A stretch of DNA of 64,000 nucleotides from the NCBI RefSeq assembly GCF_964019385.1, contig NC_088649.1:16402347-16466346 (forward strand). The letters are read 5' to 3'. The stretch is from Sycon ciliatum. Lineage: Eukaryota > Porifera > Calcarea > Leucosolenida > Sycettidae. Within the stretch, counting starts at the first letter, position 1. Each line of letters begins with the position of its first letter. The notes beneath the pieces were generated by a model. It did not search any database, was not told the origin of the DNA, and was given only the letters and a program-made list of their open reading frames with translations. Of the stretch, positions 51,414 through 62,945 are shown in pieces. A program made the position numbers and the translations under genes.

Positions 51414-53483
51414 GGCCACACTGGAGTGCTCTCCTCTGTTCTTGAATATGACGTCCATGAAAACCCTTGAGTGACCCTTTAAATTGTGTGTCATATTGAA
51501 AAGCCTTGAAAAGATTGCTATGAACGGCCTGTCATTAGAACTCATATCAGCCGGTCTCATAGGCATAGCCTCACCCCATGTTCATGTCCTGTGCAAGTTT
51601 TACTTGTTCACACCATTGCAGACTGCTGCTAGATGCGATTTAATTTAGTTGTCCAATAATTGCTCACATTGAAAAAGCAGTAGAAAAAGACACCTTCAAT
51701 CAGGTCAAGTTGTGGCCGCATGCCTTCAGGTGTGTGGGGTGGTGGTAAAGCATAAGTGTGCCAGAAGAAAGCAAGAAAGAAATTTTAGTTATCTTACAAA
51801 CCAACATAATGGTGGTATTTAATTTGAGTGTCCAAAAATAGCAAATGACCTCGTACTGTACGTATGCAGGGCTGCAGGGGCTGCAGACTGCATGGTGCAG
51901 TCCCTTATGCCAAGTGTTGGATTTCACTTGCCACAACTGTATTAAAGGGCATGCAGATTTGCACTTATCATAATATAATTATGTTCTTGACAACACAGTA
52001 GATGTTTACAAGTGACAACAAAGAAAACTAACAGCTATAGAAATATTGAGTACTTACACAAAAGTTTGAAGCGTTCATGATGTCTTCGTTGCAAACAGCC
52101 TGTGAGATCCAAGGATATTATGCCACATAGGAACTTGGGTTCCCTCTCTCGACAGCCCTCCTTCTGTTGCGAAATGCCGATTGGTCGTACAGAGAAAAAA
52201 ACAGTACTAGTAGTGCTTTTCGGAAAAGCCGGGGCAAAGTGCTCCTTCTCTTGGCAATGGTACTGATGACTGTGAAAGAAGAACTGTGCAGGAGTACATG
52301 TACCGGGTTCATGCACTAATGCTATTCTGTTAGGCTTTGCAAATTTGGTTACATGAGAAATTTCAACCCGGGTCGAGTTCAGGCCCAGTTGAAAGTCTGT
52401 ACGATAGACAAAATGAGTGATGCGCACAGAGAGACCCCATATGTAGAGTTGAACACTTTTGGGGGTTACGAAAACTCACAGCACGTGTGTCAGATCCGTT
52501 CGTACTACGTACAAACGAAGTATAGCGTGCAAGCAGTTTGTTGACAAAACTACAATTACCGCAAAATCCCGCCAGCAGGCCAGAGCGCCTCTACCGCCTC
52601 GACGCTTTGGGGGGGGGGGGGGGAGGGGCGGATGGGCGAGTCCTACTTGCCGCATGCAGTACTGTACTATATTGTACTGTACATGAAAAAGTACTTACCC
52701 GGTACCCTACGAAAACTGTTCGTGCATCTCGTACACCGACCAAAAGTCAAGAGCCAGGAGTCGTACAGACCCGTCAAAAATCAGGGTTTGTGTGATCCCT
52801 GGCCTGGTCAAGAGGATGGGCATCAGGGAGTAGTACAGTACCTGCTACCTTGGCCGTTACCGGTACATGTATACCGAGGCCCGCTGCCCCGTATATTAAA
52901 CTGACTGCAAGTGGTTCCTAAACCAGTTCCTATTCCTCATTGTTGTTTCTTTTTTCCCCTCTAGTTTTCTTTTTACGGTATTATAATTTCACAGAGAAGG
53001 CGGAGAGCCCGAACGTGTGCAGTTTTATTTTTATTATTTGCCATGGCGACCCCCATAAGTCCAAATAACGGGCAGGGTTGGGCCTTTTTCTTTCTTCTCA
53101 GATTGAAATTCTTACCAGGCGTGGCCCATCCCCTGAAAAAAATGGTATTGTAATCATATTACCCAAGTACGAGGGTGTTACCTCCCGAATATCATCCCGA
53201 CTGCGTAGCAGGAGGGATGATATGAGGGTACGGTAACACTCGAGTACGCGGGTCAATATCCTACTTATCCCAGGTACATCTACGCATTTTGGGGATCGAC
53301 GCAACTGCGTTCTCAATACAATTACCAAGGTACAGCTATACCAAAAACAAGATGCTGCCTTTCTTTTCAATCCAGTCAAGGTTTTAGAGCGATGGAGCTC
53401 GGGAGACAAGTTGCATTTTAGTAGTTGGACTAGAGAATTGACGAAGATTGCACTGTAATGATACATAGTCATTTGGTTCAAAG
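51414..53483. other. Unassigned, with a poly-G tract
   Basis: No supported gene. A G15 run lies at 52,609-52,623. Around 53,025-53,080 TTTATTATTTGCCATGGCGACC resembles a LINE 3' end in minus orientation, but no RT is attached. Confidence 0.35.
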
Positions 53484-53485
53484 TA

Positions 53486-53868
53486 ATAGGCGATTCACAC
53501 GACAGGCAAATCCACGTTTGTCAAGTGCCCGCAGGAAGTGAAACGTGAGGCTGCAGTTCACACGGCCGCGGGTGGCGGCCAGAGCTCCCGCGAGTATCCG
53601 GTGAGTATACGGCGTTACTGTGGTGATTTGGAATGAGTACCCAAAAACAAAGGCCAAACAACCAGGGTTCAAGACTACCGTACGATAGTACGACCTCACA
53701 GCCTCATATATATGCATAACTGTAAAAGTGCCCGCAGATGAGTGCATCCGCGGGCAAAAAGGCCATGGACACTTTTGATTCCCGCGGGCAAATTTTGGTC
53801 ACCCGCAGGAATATCTCCATGGTGACTTTCCTGTAAACGTGGATTTGCCTGTCGTGTGAATCGCCTAT
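53486..53868. mobile_element. TA-target MITE with ATAGGCGATTCACACGAC ends
   Basis: Perfect inverted ends of about 35 bp (ATAGGCGATTCACACGACAG...) flanked by TA (53,484-53,485; 53,869-53,870). The right TA is also the left TA of the next element, so it landed exactly at that edge. No coding. Confidence 0.9.
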
Positions 53869-53870
53869 TA

Positions 53871-55170
53871 GGGCGCGCTCACACTGCGACCAAAACCAGC
53901 GTCCATGCGGCCATGCGGCCAAGTTGCATGGCAACGGCATGAACTTGACCAAAACGTCGCGGCCACGTTTCAAATCGTGACCGCGACCTCCGGAGGGGGG
54001 TGCCACGACTTGGCGGCAACATGATCGTAGACGTGAAGCGTATTTGTGTACAACCTGGCCTGAAGTATGTTCAATTTCTCAAATTCCGGTGTGTTGATTC
54101 ATGAAAATCGGCGGTTGTCGATGTCACCTCGACATTTGCACATTTTTAAAATTTTGTAGTTGTGGTCCTGCACGCACGCACCGCCATTCTTTGCCCTTTT
54201 TGGACGATGTCGATTTTGTTTTTGTTTTTGTAGTTGCTTCGTTGTGATCGGGTCAGTGACCAATTTCTACAGTGTACTCGTTCAATACGATGGCAGCTTG
54301 GTCTGGCTTTTCGGTTTCGGAAATCATCTTTTTCTACTTTTCTGCGATGATGGAATGCCATACCTCAAGACATTTCAGTTACATATCATCGGAAAATACA
54401 GTTCTCATCTCGGCAACAGACGAAAGAAACCACTACCGGAATTTCCACTGCACTGGCACTTGCTCTGACCACGAGGTCAGGAAAGCGAAAGCGAAAGCGC
54501 TTGGATGTCAGCGGCATGGCAGTCCCTCAAGAGTCCCGAAACCTACCTGATTGTATGAATTATTTTCGTCGACTTCAAGAATACGAGCCACGAGGCATTT
54601 CCTCCAACATGCGCATATGCAACACGTGAAAAATTACATCCAAAACGGGCCACAACTTTATTAGGAAACGCACGAACTCTTTTGGATACGAACTGCAATT
54701 CGTAAAGTTTGTGTGACAACTTCACGTCTACGCGTCTACGAGGCCTAGTGTGAGCACGACTCCCACGTTTCTGCGTTTTTCTGACGCGTGGACGCGTGCT
54801 CATGGTCGCAGTAGGGAGGTTCTGCTATACGTGAAACGTAGAGAAATCACGTAGAGAGCAGGTGTCTGGGTTAGAGTCTACGGCTTCGCGTGTTTTGGCT
54901 CCAGATTTCTACGCGGAGATGGGGTTCTCTACGTTGTGGCACACGCAGAGAAAATGCGTACGGATTTGCTGGGTATCGATCAACTGCATGCAGAAAACTG
55001 CCAAATATGGAAGGGGAAATTCCCAGTACACATTCCACGTGACTTCTCTAGGTGAAACGTAGAGCAGAACAGCATTTCTTTACGTTACGGGAACGCGAAG
55101 AAAGTTCGCGTGATTCTTTGCGTCGCGTTCCCAAAACGTAGAGCAGAACCTCACAAGTGTGAGCGCGCCC
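53871..55170. mobile_element. 1.3-kb TA-target element with GGGCGCGCTCACACT ends
   Basis: The left end GGGCGCGCTCACACT and its inverted copy at the right are perfect over 15 bp, flanked by TA (53,869-53,870; 55,171-55,172). It contains a family 2 MITE near its right end. A frame at 54,272-54,550 (MECHTSRHFSYISSEN..., CTGTCSDHEVRKAKAKALG) lacks a recognised domain. Confidence 0.75.
54814..55154. mobile_element. TA-target MITE family 2, copy 2 (nested)
   Basis: Inverted relative to copy 1 at 615-954 and nearly the same length (341 versus 340 bp). The left side has TA (54,812-54,813); the right flank reads AA where TA is expected. It lies inside the 1.3-kb element. Confidence 0.75.
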
Positions 55171-55841
55171 TAAGGGCCATACTTCAAGTCACGGCGAGAT
55201 ACCACGTCATTATGGAGGCTGGTGCTGATTTCCTTCTCATTGGATCGGCGTGGAACTTTCAACGGTTTGGGATCCTTGCTGAACACTGTCCGTGCAGGCA
55301 GTAACCACATTGTACATATCGTCGGACATTGGCACCAGTGAGTAAAGTGCATTTCGTTGTATCAAGACTCTTTATCACTCTCGGACACTATGCAATCAAA
55401 AGAACGTTGATCTTGTTATATTGTAGGCATACTGGATTTGTAGCAGCATCTACGTTTCAGATTGTTCTTGTGGTAATCGTACTGGATACAATGTCATGAT
55501 AATCACTGCAGGTCGCATCTTGCATCAATATCTTATCTACATCACACATGGATTGCTGAGCTCTTCTTCTTTCACACTGTTGAATATTCTGTACAAGGTT
55601 TTTCCTCTCACTTTCACGTCTTGTACTTTTCGAGCTGTTTCGGTATCCCTCCTTGCAATTAGTAATTTTCACTCGGACGTTGATACTTTGTGTAGTTTTC
55701 GAGTTTACAAAGAGTGAATGAGAAGAGATGCACTTCGAAGTCTCCTTTGTGTCGTAGTGTTGAGTTGAATAGTGATTGGAGTTCGTTGTTTGTTTGTGTG
55801 GAATCTGGTTTCGGACATAGTCGCGGAGGTAAGTTCTCTCC

Positions 55842-56034
55842 GTTCACTTTTACTGTACCGACGGTGCACTCTGCATTGGCATGCTCTCACCCTCTCACCG
55901 TTCTGTGTAGTGCATTTTGTCGCTGGGTTCTGATCGAAAGGCTCCAGTGGCGACAAGATGCATTGCATTGAATCGAGAGGGGGTGGGGGCATGCCAATGC
56001 AGGGTGCACCGTAGTAGGTACGGTAAAAGTGAAC
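55842..56034. mobile_element. Foldback MITE, 193 bp
   Basis: GTTCACTTTTACTGTACC...GGTGCACTCTGCATTGGCATG at the left and the inverted GTTCACTTTTACCGTACC...GTGCACCCTGCATTGGCATG at the right give arms of about 50 bp. No target duplication is clear. Confidence 0.65.
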
Positions 56035-56164
56035 CCAGTTAATAATGAATATCATCCCGCGCGGGATTGTATTGGCTATTATTTCCCGGTCAGCAAGGCT
56101 CCTGATTGGCTGAAACAGGCCTATAGTACCGTACCATGGGATAAGTCTTATTATACGTGCACAA

Positions 56165-56250
56165 GGTGCATTGTATCATACGGATGACGTCTTGAAATTC
56201 TCTTGGGACAGCACCCAGAGTAGAGTTGCACACTCTTGGGGGTTATGTAC
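56165..56250. repeat. Degraded end of the 26,712 MITE family
   Basis: GATGACGTCTTGAAATTCTC, GGGACAGCACCCAGAG and TTGCACACTCTTGGGGGTT match the right end of 26,712-27,031, ending at TTATGTACT. G-rich tracts (56,269-56,281; 56,332-56,343) follow. Confidence 0.65.
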
Positions 56251-56486
56251 TGCTGGCTGAATGGACCGGGGGGGGGGGGGGAGTGAGTTGTTGAAACACT
56301 ATCAACAGACATGTATCTCGCATGGGGCATGGGGGGGGGGGGGGTGGGGGCACATGTTGTACCCCCTAAACATTTAGACCAACGTTCAGCATGCAAATAA
56401 TGACCATGAATGATACGCACGAACCATCCTGCACATATGCGGCCGTGCAACCCCCTGAAAGGGGGACCAGCTATGCCTCTGATCCA

Positions 56487-56810
56487 TTACTCACTGGGTT
56501 GTGTGCAAATGACTGCATGCTCGCCGGACTTGTCTTGAAGGAGCGTGGCCTGTGTGGGCTCGTACACCTCATACTTGTTGTAGTCGCCAAACTTGGAAAT
56601 CCAGAAGTCACCGTGCCCCTTAGCCTTGAGAGTTTCCACAATGTCCAGACTGAAGCAACCGTTGCCCTCCATCAGCACACGCATCGAGTTGAAGGTGAGC
56701 ATGACCTTGTGTTGTTTTTCGCACAGGTTCAAGGCACTATTGTAGTCGTAGTTGTCGGCTGAGACGAAGAACTGCTCGCCGCCACAGGTGTGTGTCGAAT
56801 CTGAATACGA
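56487..56810 (-). CDS. Possible C-type-lectin-like domain exon
   Basis: The minus strand reads STHTCGGEQFFVSADNYDYN, SALNLCEKQHKVM, GDFWISKFGDYNKY and SGEHAVICTQPSE before a stop. Spacing of LC.K, FWI and AVICTQ resembles a C-type-lectin-like fold (A..LC, fWi, fiC), with few canonical residues and no Ca-binding motif. A 3' splice-like ...CCTCGTATTCAG lies just upstream (about 56,810), so it may be a terminal exon. The frame's extension to 56,915 runs toward a repeat module and is probably not coding. Confidence 0.35.
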   Translation of the reverse strand, partial: SYSDSTHTCGGEQFFVSADNYDYNSALNLCEKQHKVMLTFNSMRVLMEGNGCFSLDIVETLKAKGHGDFWISKFGDYNKYEVYEPTQATLLQDKSGEHAVICTQPSE

Positions 56811-56904
56811 GGTGAGTACCTCAGTTGTAAAACAGATAGAACACAGCCCAGAAGAAAGTGTGCTACCATCAGCAGAACTTGAGGTCCTGCTTGAAACGAC
56901 CGTT

Positions 56905-57083
56905 ATAAGTCGCACACGATTTTCCAGCTATGGAGAGAAACATTATGCTCTTGAAATTCACATAGGAAAGACTGTCATGGCGAGATATTCAGATACACCG
57001 TGTGCCATAGCCAAGTTTTCCCTAACACTGTGCAATCAGTCTTGACAGCAGTGTAAGTTTCGAAAATGCAGCCCATCTCGGGG
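56905..57083 (+). repeat. Second copy of the 182-bp module from the THAP element
   Basis: Inverted match to 20,168-20,349, alone in otherwise unrelated sequence. It keeps the open frame TRFSSYGEKHYALEIHIGKT. Confidence 0.8.
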
Positions 57084-57159
57084 ATACAGCAAAGGCTGTA
57101 ATTAAAGACCACCGTGACTAGCGACCAGACTGGTACTACAGACCACATTGCCAGGCACG

Positions 57160-57400
57160 GACGGTCTCACATTCATATCTAAGTCCAAACTTGGAATCAA
57201 CTGTGAGCTCAAAGTTTAGATGGACATCACTCCCTGTATAGAATCCAGCCAATTGGCTTCACCCTTATATAGAGTCCATTGGTCCAAAATCAACTGTACG
57301 GAGTCCAAACTTTGAAATCAACTATAAAGAGTCTTTATGTGGACAACACTCCCTGTATAAAGTCCAGCCAATTAAGCATCCCCTATCCAGAGTTCCAAAT
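57160..57400. repeat. Internal repeat (GGACTCTATATAGGG family)
   Basis: AACACTCCCTGTATA...GTCCAGCCAATT occurs twice (about 57,224-57,255 and 57,347-57,372). An inverted relative (GGACCAATGGACTCTATATA) lies at 61,316-61,345. Non-coding. Confidence 0.5.
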
Positions 57401-57629
57401 TAGACATAGGATCTGCTGTAAGCAGCGAATATTAATAAGAAACGGCCTCTCCCTTTAATCCTTTACATCATTCACTTCTCAAGATATAAAAAATAAGTAT
57501 TGAGGCGCCACTGCAGCCACTTCATTACACGAAACACCATACAAACACCATCCTCAAGTCAAGTGGTCTCTTCGCAGACGCTGCAAATTACAATATCTCA
57601 ATCATGTAGTGTTGCCAAATTATTGTGCA

Positions 57630-57754
57630 CGCACACACACACATGCACACACACACACACACAACGCCAAGAAAATACCTAGAAAAAAACAAGAATCGAA
57701 AAAGAATAATGGAGAGCCAAGGATTAATTATTTGTTTTCAAATTATTGTGCGCG

Positions 57755-57834
<80 letters not shown>
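57630..57834. repeat. Two CA/CG microsatellites
   Basis: A CA tract (57,630-57,662), then after ~90 bp CGCGCGCG followed by a long CA tract (57,751-57,832). Both are preceded by CAAATTATTGTGC and followed by AACGCCAAGAAAA, so the whole unit is duplicated. Confidence 0.95.
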
Positions 57835-57836
<2 letters not shown>

Positions 57837-59018
57837 TATACAACGCCAAGAAAAGAGTAGAGGCACAATACACAATCAACTCCAACAGCCATGCAAACGT
57901 CCACCCATTTACACGTAAAGTCAAGAGGGATAACAAATAATAATACGAAACGAATGCATACGTGGGCGGATGCACGCACGTTTACATGCATGTAGTAGTG
58001 TAAGAGAGTAACATAGTGCAGTAGTCAGCATAATACTAGCACATGCTGAGAGTGCAGTAGCAAGCTTCACCATTGCTCATGGCCATGCAAATGTTCAGCA
58101 GCACTCAGTTCCGCAAGCTTCTGAAGATCAGCACACCTGCAACAAATAGATTGCACAAGGATACGCTTATTACCGTAATGATGCATGGGAGCACACAACT
58201 ACCAAGTTCTGAACGAATGTGATGCTCAATGAAAATCCATCCACTCAAAGACCTGTGAACAGGTGAGGGTGGGGACAATAATCTATTAGTAATACGAGGA
58301 ATAAGATCGTTTGTGCACACTCAAGACGCACAGACACACCACCATACATGTAGTGTGCACAGTGTTTCACTTCACTGCAACTAAATTGATATGAGATGAT
58401 TTGAACAATCCGTACAGCGTTGCCGTCAGTCAGTCTTCCCAAAGATGGAAATGCAATGATGTGTTGTCACGAGGCAGTTTCACTGACACAATGTCATGTT
58501 TGTGACATCAAAACGGTTACTTCATGGAATACAAGTATATGTATTAGCTTGAGAAGCTTTTTTCTTGTCATCGGCATACAAGAAATCCTCCTACTACTAC
58601 TACTACTACTACTACTACTAGTAGTACACTGGCACTGCGTTTGTGGATCCTATTGTATTTGACATCATACTAGAGCCTACAACAGGAAGAGTGTCGTGGA
58701 GTTCACATAATTATCACAGGGATAAAAATACATTTCTCATGAAATAAAATAATAATTGATGATAGCTAGACGATCGTATACGATTGATGCAAAGTCCTTG
58801 CAGTCCTTGAGGACTATTACGAAGTGGTTGATTACTTTTAGGGCATTCATTCAAGCAACATCAAACAAAAGCGATACGCTCTTTGAAAATGGAAAAAAAT
58901 TCAAGCATAACGACAGAACAGCAGACCAATCGAAACGAGTAAAAGCTTCCTTACCTCAGTCATCGTCCTGCCATGTAGTTGGACAGCCTTTTGACATGGT
59001 GGTACAGGCAGCTCTTGT
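57835..59018. other. Unassigned, with a CTA microsatellite
   Basis: A CTACTACTA tract lies at 58,591-58,621. No supported gene; frames are short. Confidence 0.4.
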
Positions 59019-59303
59019 CCAGTCAAACAGGGTATCCTTGTTGCGTCGAACAAAAGAGAGTGTCAGTGTATCTGACTCGTCAGATTGGAACTGTGCTGAA
59101 CTTTTCTCGTTCTCCGCTTTCTGCTTTCATCCCTCGCTCTGATGAAACCGTTCAAACGTTTTACTGCCAGCAATGGCCAGCCAAACAGGGGTTCCTTGTG
59201 GCGTCGAACGAAAGAGAGTGTCAGTGTACCTGACTCGTCAGATTTGAACTGTGCTGAACTTTTCTCGTTCTGCAATTTCTGCTTTCATCCCGCGCACTGA
59301 TGA
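59019..59303 (+). repeat. 158-bp tandem duplication
   Basis: CCAGYCAAACAGGGG...GTCGAACRAAAGAGAGTGTCAG recurs with a 158-bp offset (59,019 and 59,177), about 90% alike by eye. Minus-strand frames across it have no known domain. It could include a duplicated exon but nothing proves it. Confidence 0.75.
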
Positions 59304-59502
59304 AACGTCTTCAGAGAACCACAAGACGCTTTCCAGATTTGATTTTGAACGTCTCCTTATCCTCCTTGGTTACCTCGAGACAGATTACTGTCAGCAACTG
59401 CACAGCAGAACTGGCAGCCATGGCTGAAGTGAAGAAAGGAATGCGCTGCCACGAGGCAAGCAAAACTGAAAAGGTGTTTTTTTTTCGGGCACAACACACA
59501 GC

Positions 59503-59532
59503 GCATGCAGCCGTGACAGGACGGCTGCATGC
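59503..59532. repeat. Perfect 12-bp stem-loop
   Basis: GCATGCAGCCGT (59,503-59,514) and ACGGCTGCATGC (59,521-59,532) pair around GACAGG. It lies just after a T9 run. Function unknown. Confidence 0.6.
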
Positions 59533-59863
59533 GGTGGACGAGCATTTGATTCGAATCTACAAGAGCGGCTAGTGTTAGTACCATGATTTGAACTCAACGA
59601 CCGCGGTGATCAGCTACCATTTGCACAAAGCCTATTTACCAGCTCAACAGCTCCAGGACAACTGCCTTAGGAGTGGCATGCTGCAGTGAGAGGGCGTAGC
59701 TAAGTGGTGTGGAGTGTTACAAAAACGAAATCCGAGTACCTGGAGGTAACCTATCACAATATGCAACACCAGCAGTAGAAGAATCATTTCCTTGTCGCAG
59801 AATTTGATGGCTGGACCTAGGCAGTGTGAAACTACAGTTATACTTATAAAACACTAACTGCAG

Positions 59864-60060
59864 CAGGGGCGTGCTCGGCCCCCCAACTAGGGGGGTGCAC
59901 GGGAGCCGAGGGGAGCCCCCCCCGGCAATTTTCTGCAATTTGTTTGCAACCTTTCTTGAATTTTAGAGCATATTTGCATACATTACAATTGCAATTACCC
60001 AGATTGAAAATGTTTGGGGGGTGCACGTGCCCCCTGTGCCGATCGCCGAGCACGCGCCTG
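59864..60060. mobile_element. 197-bp MITE with CAGGGGCGTGCTCGGC ends
   Basis: CAGGGGCGTGCTCGGC at the left and CAGGCGCGTGCTCGGC (other strand) at the right, followed inside by GGGGGGTGCAC words. TGCAG abuts both sides (59,859-59,863; 60,061-60,065). A 5-bp duplication with CAG...CTG ends does not settle the superfamily. Confidence 0.75.
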
Positions 60061-60065
60061 TGCAG

Positions 60066-61440
60066 AAAGAGTCCGCTGTCCAATGGCATGGCTTGTCTCT
60101 CCTGAACTGATCACGACACGTAGTTGATGCGATTCAAGAGCGGCGGTGAAGAGGGAAAACATGTTTATAATACCTCATGTACTAGTGGCTAAATAATTGT
60201 CCCTGACTGCAGAGCCAACAGTGATGGTGTAGATGGCGGAGTAGAGATGGGCTCAGCTGTACGGCGTAGAGTTTCCAAAGCTCAGACGGAAGAACAACTT
60301 CAATTAAAGTGAAACACATGGAAGCGAAAGTATTCACATCACAATGTTGGGATCGATCAGCTTTTTAAACTGCAGCTAGTCACATGTGAGTGTTGTCCAA
60401 CTGCAGTCTTGAAGTCTTTTCAAAGCATTTAAGTATAGTGACAAGCTAGCCAATGTTTGGACTGTTTTAATATCTACTAGTATGCAAAGGATTTTGGTAT
60501 TTTCATTTTCAACATTTTTTCGTTACAGCACTGCCATCGCATACAAGTAGTGCTGTCCTTCTTACATTGCTGTGAGATCTATCGTATTATCTACACGTAC
60601 TTCGAGTAAATTAGTTCAGGTTGCAACTGTCCTAGGCTATAGCACTTCTTTCCTTGGACTCTGACGGTTTCCTACCACCTTTTCCTTCTTCTGTCAGTAC
60701 TTGGGTTACAATACCTATTCTCTCAGTTGAAGTGAAACGCCGAACCGTCTGACGCTTCTCTCGTGTTTGCAGTCTGATAATTATAGTAATGCATGCATGC
60801 ATGTAAATAGTCTCATGTACCTGCTAGCTACACATACATGTACACGTACCTCAATGCTAACATTCGACGCGACATGTAATGTACATGTACAATGCACATG
60901 TCCAATAGCCAAGTTTCACTGCACTTTGGAAATTTTGTTTTGACACTGTAAAAGTACAGTACTTGCCGCCGTACTGTATCTACTGCCTATTCTGAGCAAA
61001 ATGAGGTGCTACTTGGCCATATACGTGTCAGTAAAAATGGATATAGGAGCAATTCTAGTTAGGTTGCCATGGTAATAACGGCCTTTTCTATTTTGATGTT
61101 TTTCACCATGTTCGGACACAATTCGGCAATCGAAACCTATGCCATCGTGTTCAGGAGGCAAAAACCATTCAGGAATGATCATAAAATCCATGTTAGCAAA
61201 CATGTGTCAAGTAAAAGTGAGAAATTTCAAATGGGCCCTAGGACTATAGGGGATTGCGCGGCAGGATGAAGCTGATCAAAACTGAGTGGACTCCTGGACT
61301 CTGTATAGTGGATTTTGGACCAATGGACTCTATATAGGGTGCTGGACATCATAATTATAGTGCATTGGAAAGGCTTTCTGTCTAAAGCCTTTCCATACTG
61401 GTGCTCGATGTTTTCAGTTTGGGGACACCAAAATTAGTGT
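60066..61440. other. Unassigned; small hairpins
   Basis: ACATGTA/GCATGCA-rich sequence at 60,790-60,905. A perfect 11-bp stem GGAAAGGCTTT/AAAGCCTTTCC with a 6-nt loop at 61,366-61,393. No gene supported. Confidence 0.4.
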
Positions 61441-61447
61441 ACCGCTA

Positions 61448-61503
61448 AAGACACGTGGTCGACACGTTGTTGACACGTTGTTGACACTTTGTTGACACGT
61501 GAC
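61448..61503. repeat. 12-bp tandem repeat
   Basis: GTYGACACGTTG is repeated about four times. It lies ~270 bp upstream of the first exon of the predicted host gene and could be a regulatory cluster, but that is only position. Confidence 0.6.
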
Positions 61504-61776
61504 CCAATTACCGTCCTACCAAGTGCCTTTGGCGACCGCTAACAGCAACTGTGGAACAGTGCAGTGCCCTTTTTTGGAGCAACGTACGAGTAGTGCCCGT
61601 GGATTATGACCCCGCGACCCCAATCTACGTGGCGGTCCGCAATTCGCTACTTCATACTGACTGGCGTCCGGCATCGTCCCGAATTTGGCCACAATCTGCT
61701 CTCGGGACCCCTATAGGGCTCCCTGACCTGCTCCATCTCCGCCATCGTCAATGTACTGCGCATCCACCCAGGCCAG

Positions 61777-61876
61777 GACTGCACTTACTTACGGGAAGGA
61801 GTATTTGCAAGATGGAACCTGGGAGCTGGAAGACGACGAAGAGGAAGCGTGGGAATCCGGCGGCAATGGCTGGGAT
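61777..61876 (+). CDS. Host gene exon A (first of a tandem exon pair)
   Basis: Bounded by ...CCACCCAGGCCAG (3' site) and GGGAT|GTAAGT (5' site). With one base left from the previous codon, 99 nt read TALTYGKEYLQDGTWELEDD, then EEEAWESGGNGWD, without a stop. It ends in phase 0. The acidic run and WESGGNGWD are shared with exon B. Protein family not recognised. Confidence 0.55.
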
Positions 61877-61989
61877 GTAAGTCCAACATTGCTGGTGCCA
61901 GAGTAGCCACTGCTTGCTTATAAGGGAATCATGTGTGTTGCCTTTTTGCCTTTTCCGACGTCCTCCTCCGACTGTACTCCCGATCCCAG

Positions 61990-62071
61990 GACTGAACTTA
62001 CGGGAAGGAGTGCTTGCAAGATGGGAAACGAAGAAGAAGAAGCCGCTGAATCCGGCGGCAATGGCTGGGAT
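61990..62071 (+). CDS. Host gene exon B (duplicate of exon A)
   Basis: Bounded by CCCGATCCCAG and GGGAT|GTAAGT. It has the same phase as exon A, is 18 bp (six codons) shorter, and ends EEEEAAESGGNGWD. The following intron starts with the same ~90 bp as the intron after exon A, so exon and intron were duplicated together. Equal phases would allow alternative or joint use. Confidence 0.5.
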
Positions 62072-62427
62072 GTAAGTGCAACATTGCTGGTGCTAGAGTT
62101 GCCACTGCTTGTTTATAAGGGATTCATGTGTGTTGCCCTTTTTTGCCTTCTCCCATGTTCTCCTCCGACTGTACTGGTGAACGCTGTCACATATGTTGCC
62201 CTTTCCAGGCAGTAGAAGGGGGGGGGGGGGGCAGCACATCCTGGCATCCAGGAATGCTAGGCCCTAGGAACTAGGCAATCTGACCTTTCCTCTTACCCCA
62301 ATAATGGTATGGATGGGGAGTTCTTGAACATCCTCAGTCTTGTTAGAGTGAACTGTGCAACTCGGCAATCAGTGATAGCAGAGGACCAATGCCGATGGCG
62401 ATGCTCCTTCCTTTTTCTCTGTCACAG

Positions 62428-62482
62428 GCTGCGTTCTGGAGAAGAAGCGTTATTTCTGCATTCCAAGAAGGACGGCACAATG
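62428..62482 (+). CDS. Host gene exon C
   Basis: Bounded by TTTTTCTCTGTCACAG and ATG|GTGAGT; 55 nt reading LRSGEEALFLHSKKDGTM in the phase that continues openly into exon D. Its entry phase does not follow directly from exon A/B, so another exon may lie between. Confidence 0.5.
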
Positions 62483-62573
62483 GTGAGTGGAACTTCGTTG
62501 GTGTGCAGCCTTGCTAGTTGAATTGTAAATCAACCATTCTTCCTGTCTCTGACTTCTTCAATGTCCTCCTCAG

Positions 62574-62677
62574 TGTCGGACTGTCCGCGTCGCATTGAAC
62601 TGGTCCGATGAGGCTGCTATTGCACACACAGTGAGGGAACTCCCATACGGGAACTCGGAAGTACTGCTACAGTACAG
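62574..62677 (+). CDS. Host gene exon D
   Basis: Bounded by TGTCCTCCTCAG and TACAG|GTAAGG. Only one frame is open: CRTVRVALNWSDEAAIAHTV, RELPYGNSEVLLQY. It is in phase with exon C at its start and with exon E at its end. Family not recognised. Confidence 0.6.
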
Positions 62678-62825
62678 GTAAGGTGGCCATTGCTTATGTG
62701 CGTGCGCCGTTGTCAAACTTCTAAGCCAGCTGTACTCCAACCTACATGGAGTCTGAAAGTAGTCAGCTGGCGAACTACAATTGAAGTTTAGACGTTATAT
62801 GCCGCGGCTTGGTCAGCTTTTTCAG

Positions 62826-62945
62826 TTTCACAATGCATTGCACTCAGCACCGCTTCTCGGAGTATCTTGTCAGGATAGCTTTGGAACGCATCCTCCCCAG
62901 TGGGGGAACGGCAAATGTGCTGTTCATTTTAGACTTGCTTTTATG
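62826..62945 (+). CDS. Host gene exon E
   Basis: Bounded by GGTCAGCTTTTTCAG and TTATG|GTACGT. In the phase set by exon D it reads FTMHCTQHRFSEYLVRIALE, then RILPSGGTANVLFILDLLL: amphipathic, helix-rich. The same frame stays open past the 5' site to 63,150, so the exon end is not certain. Confidence 0.5.
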
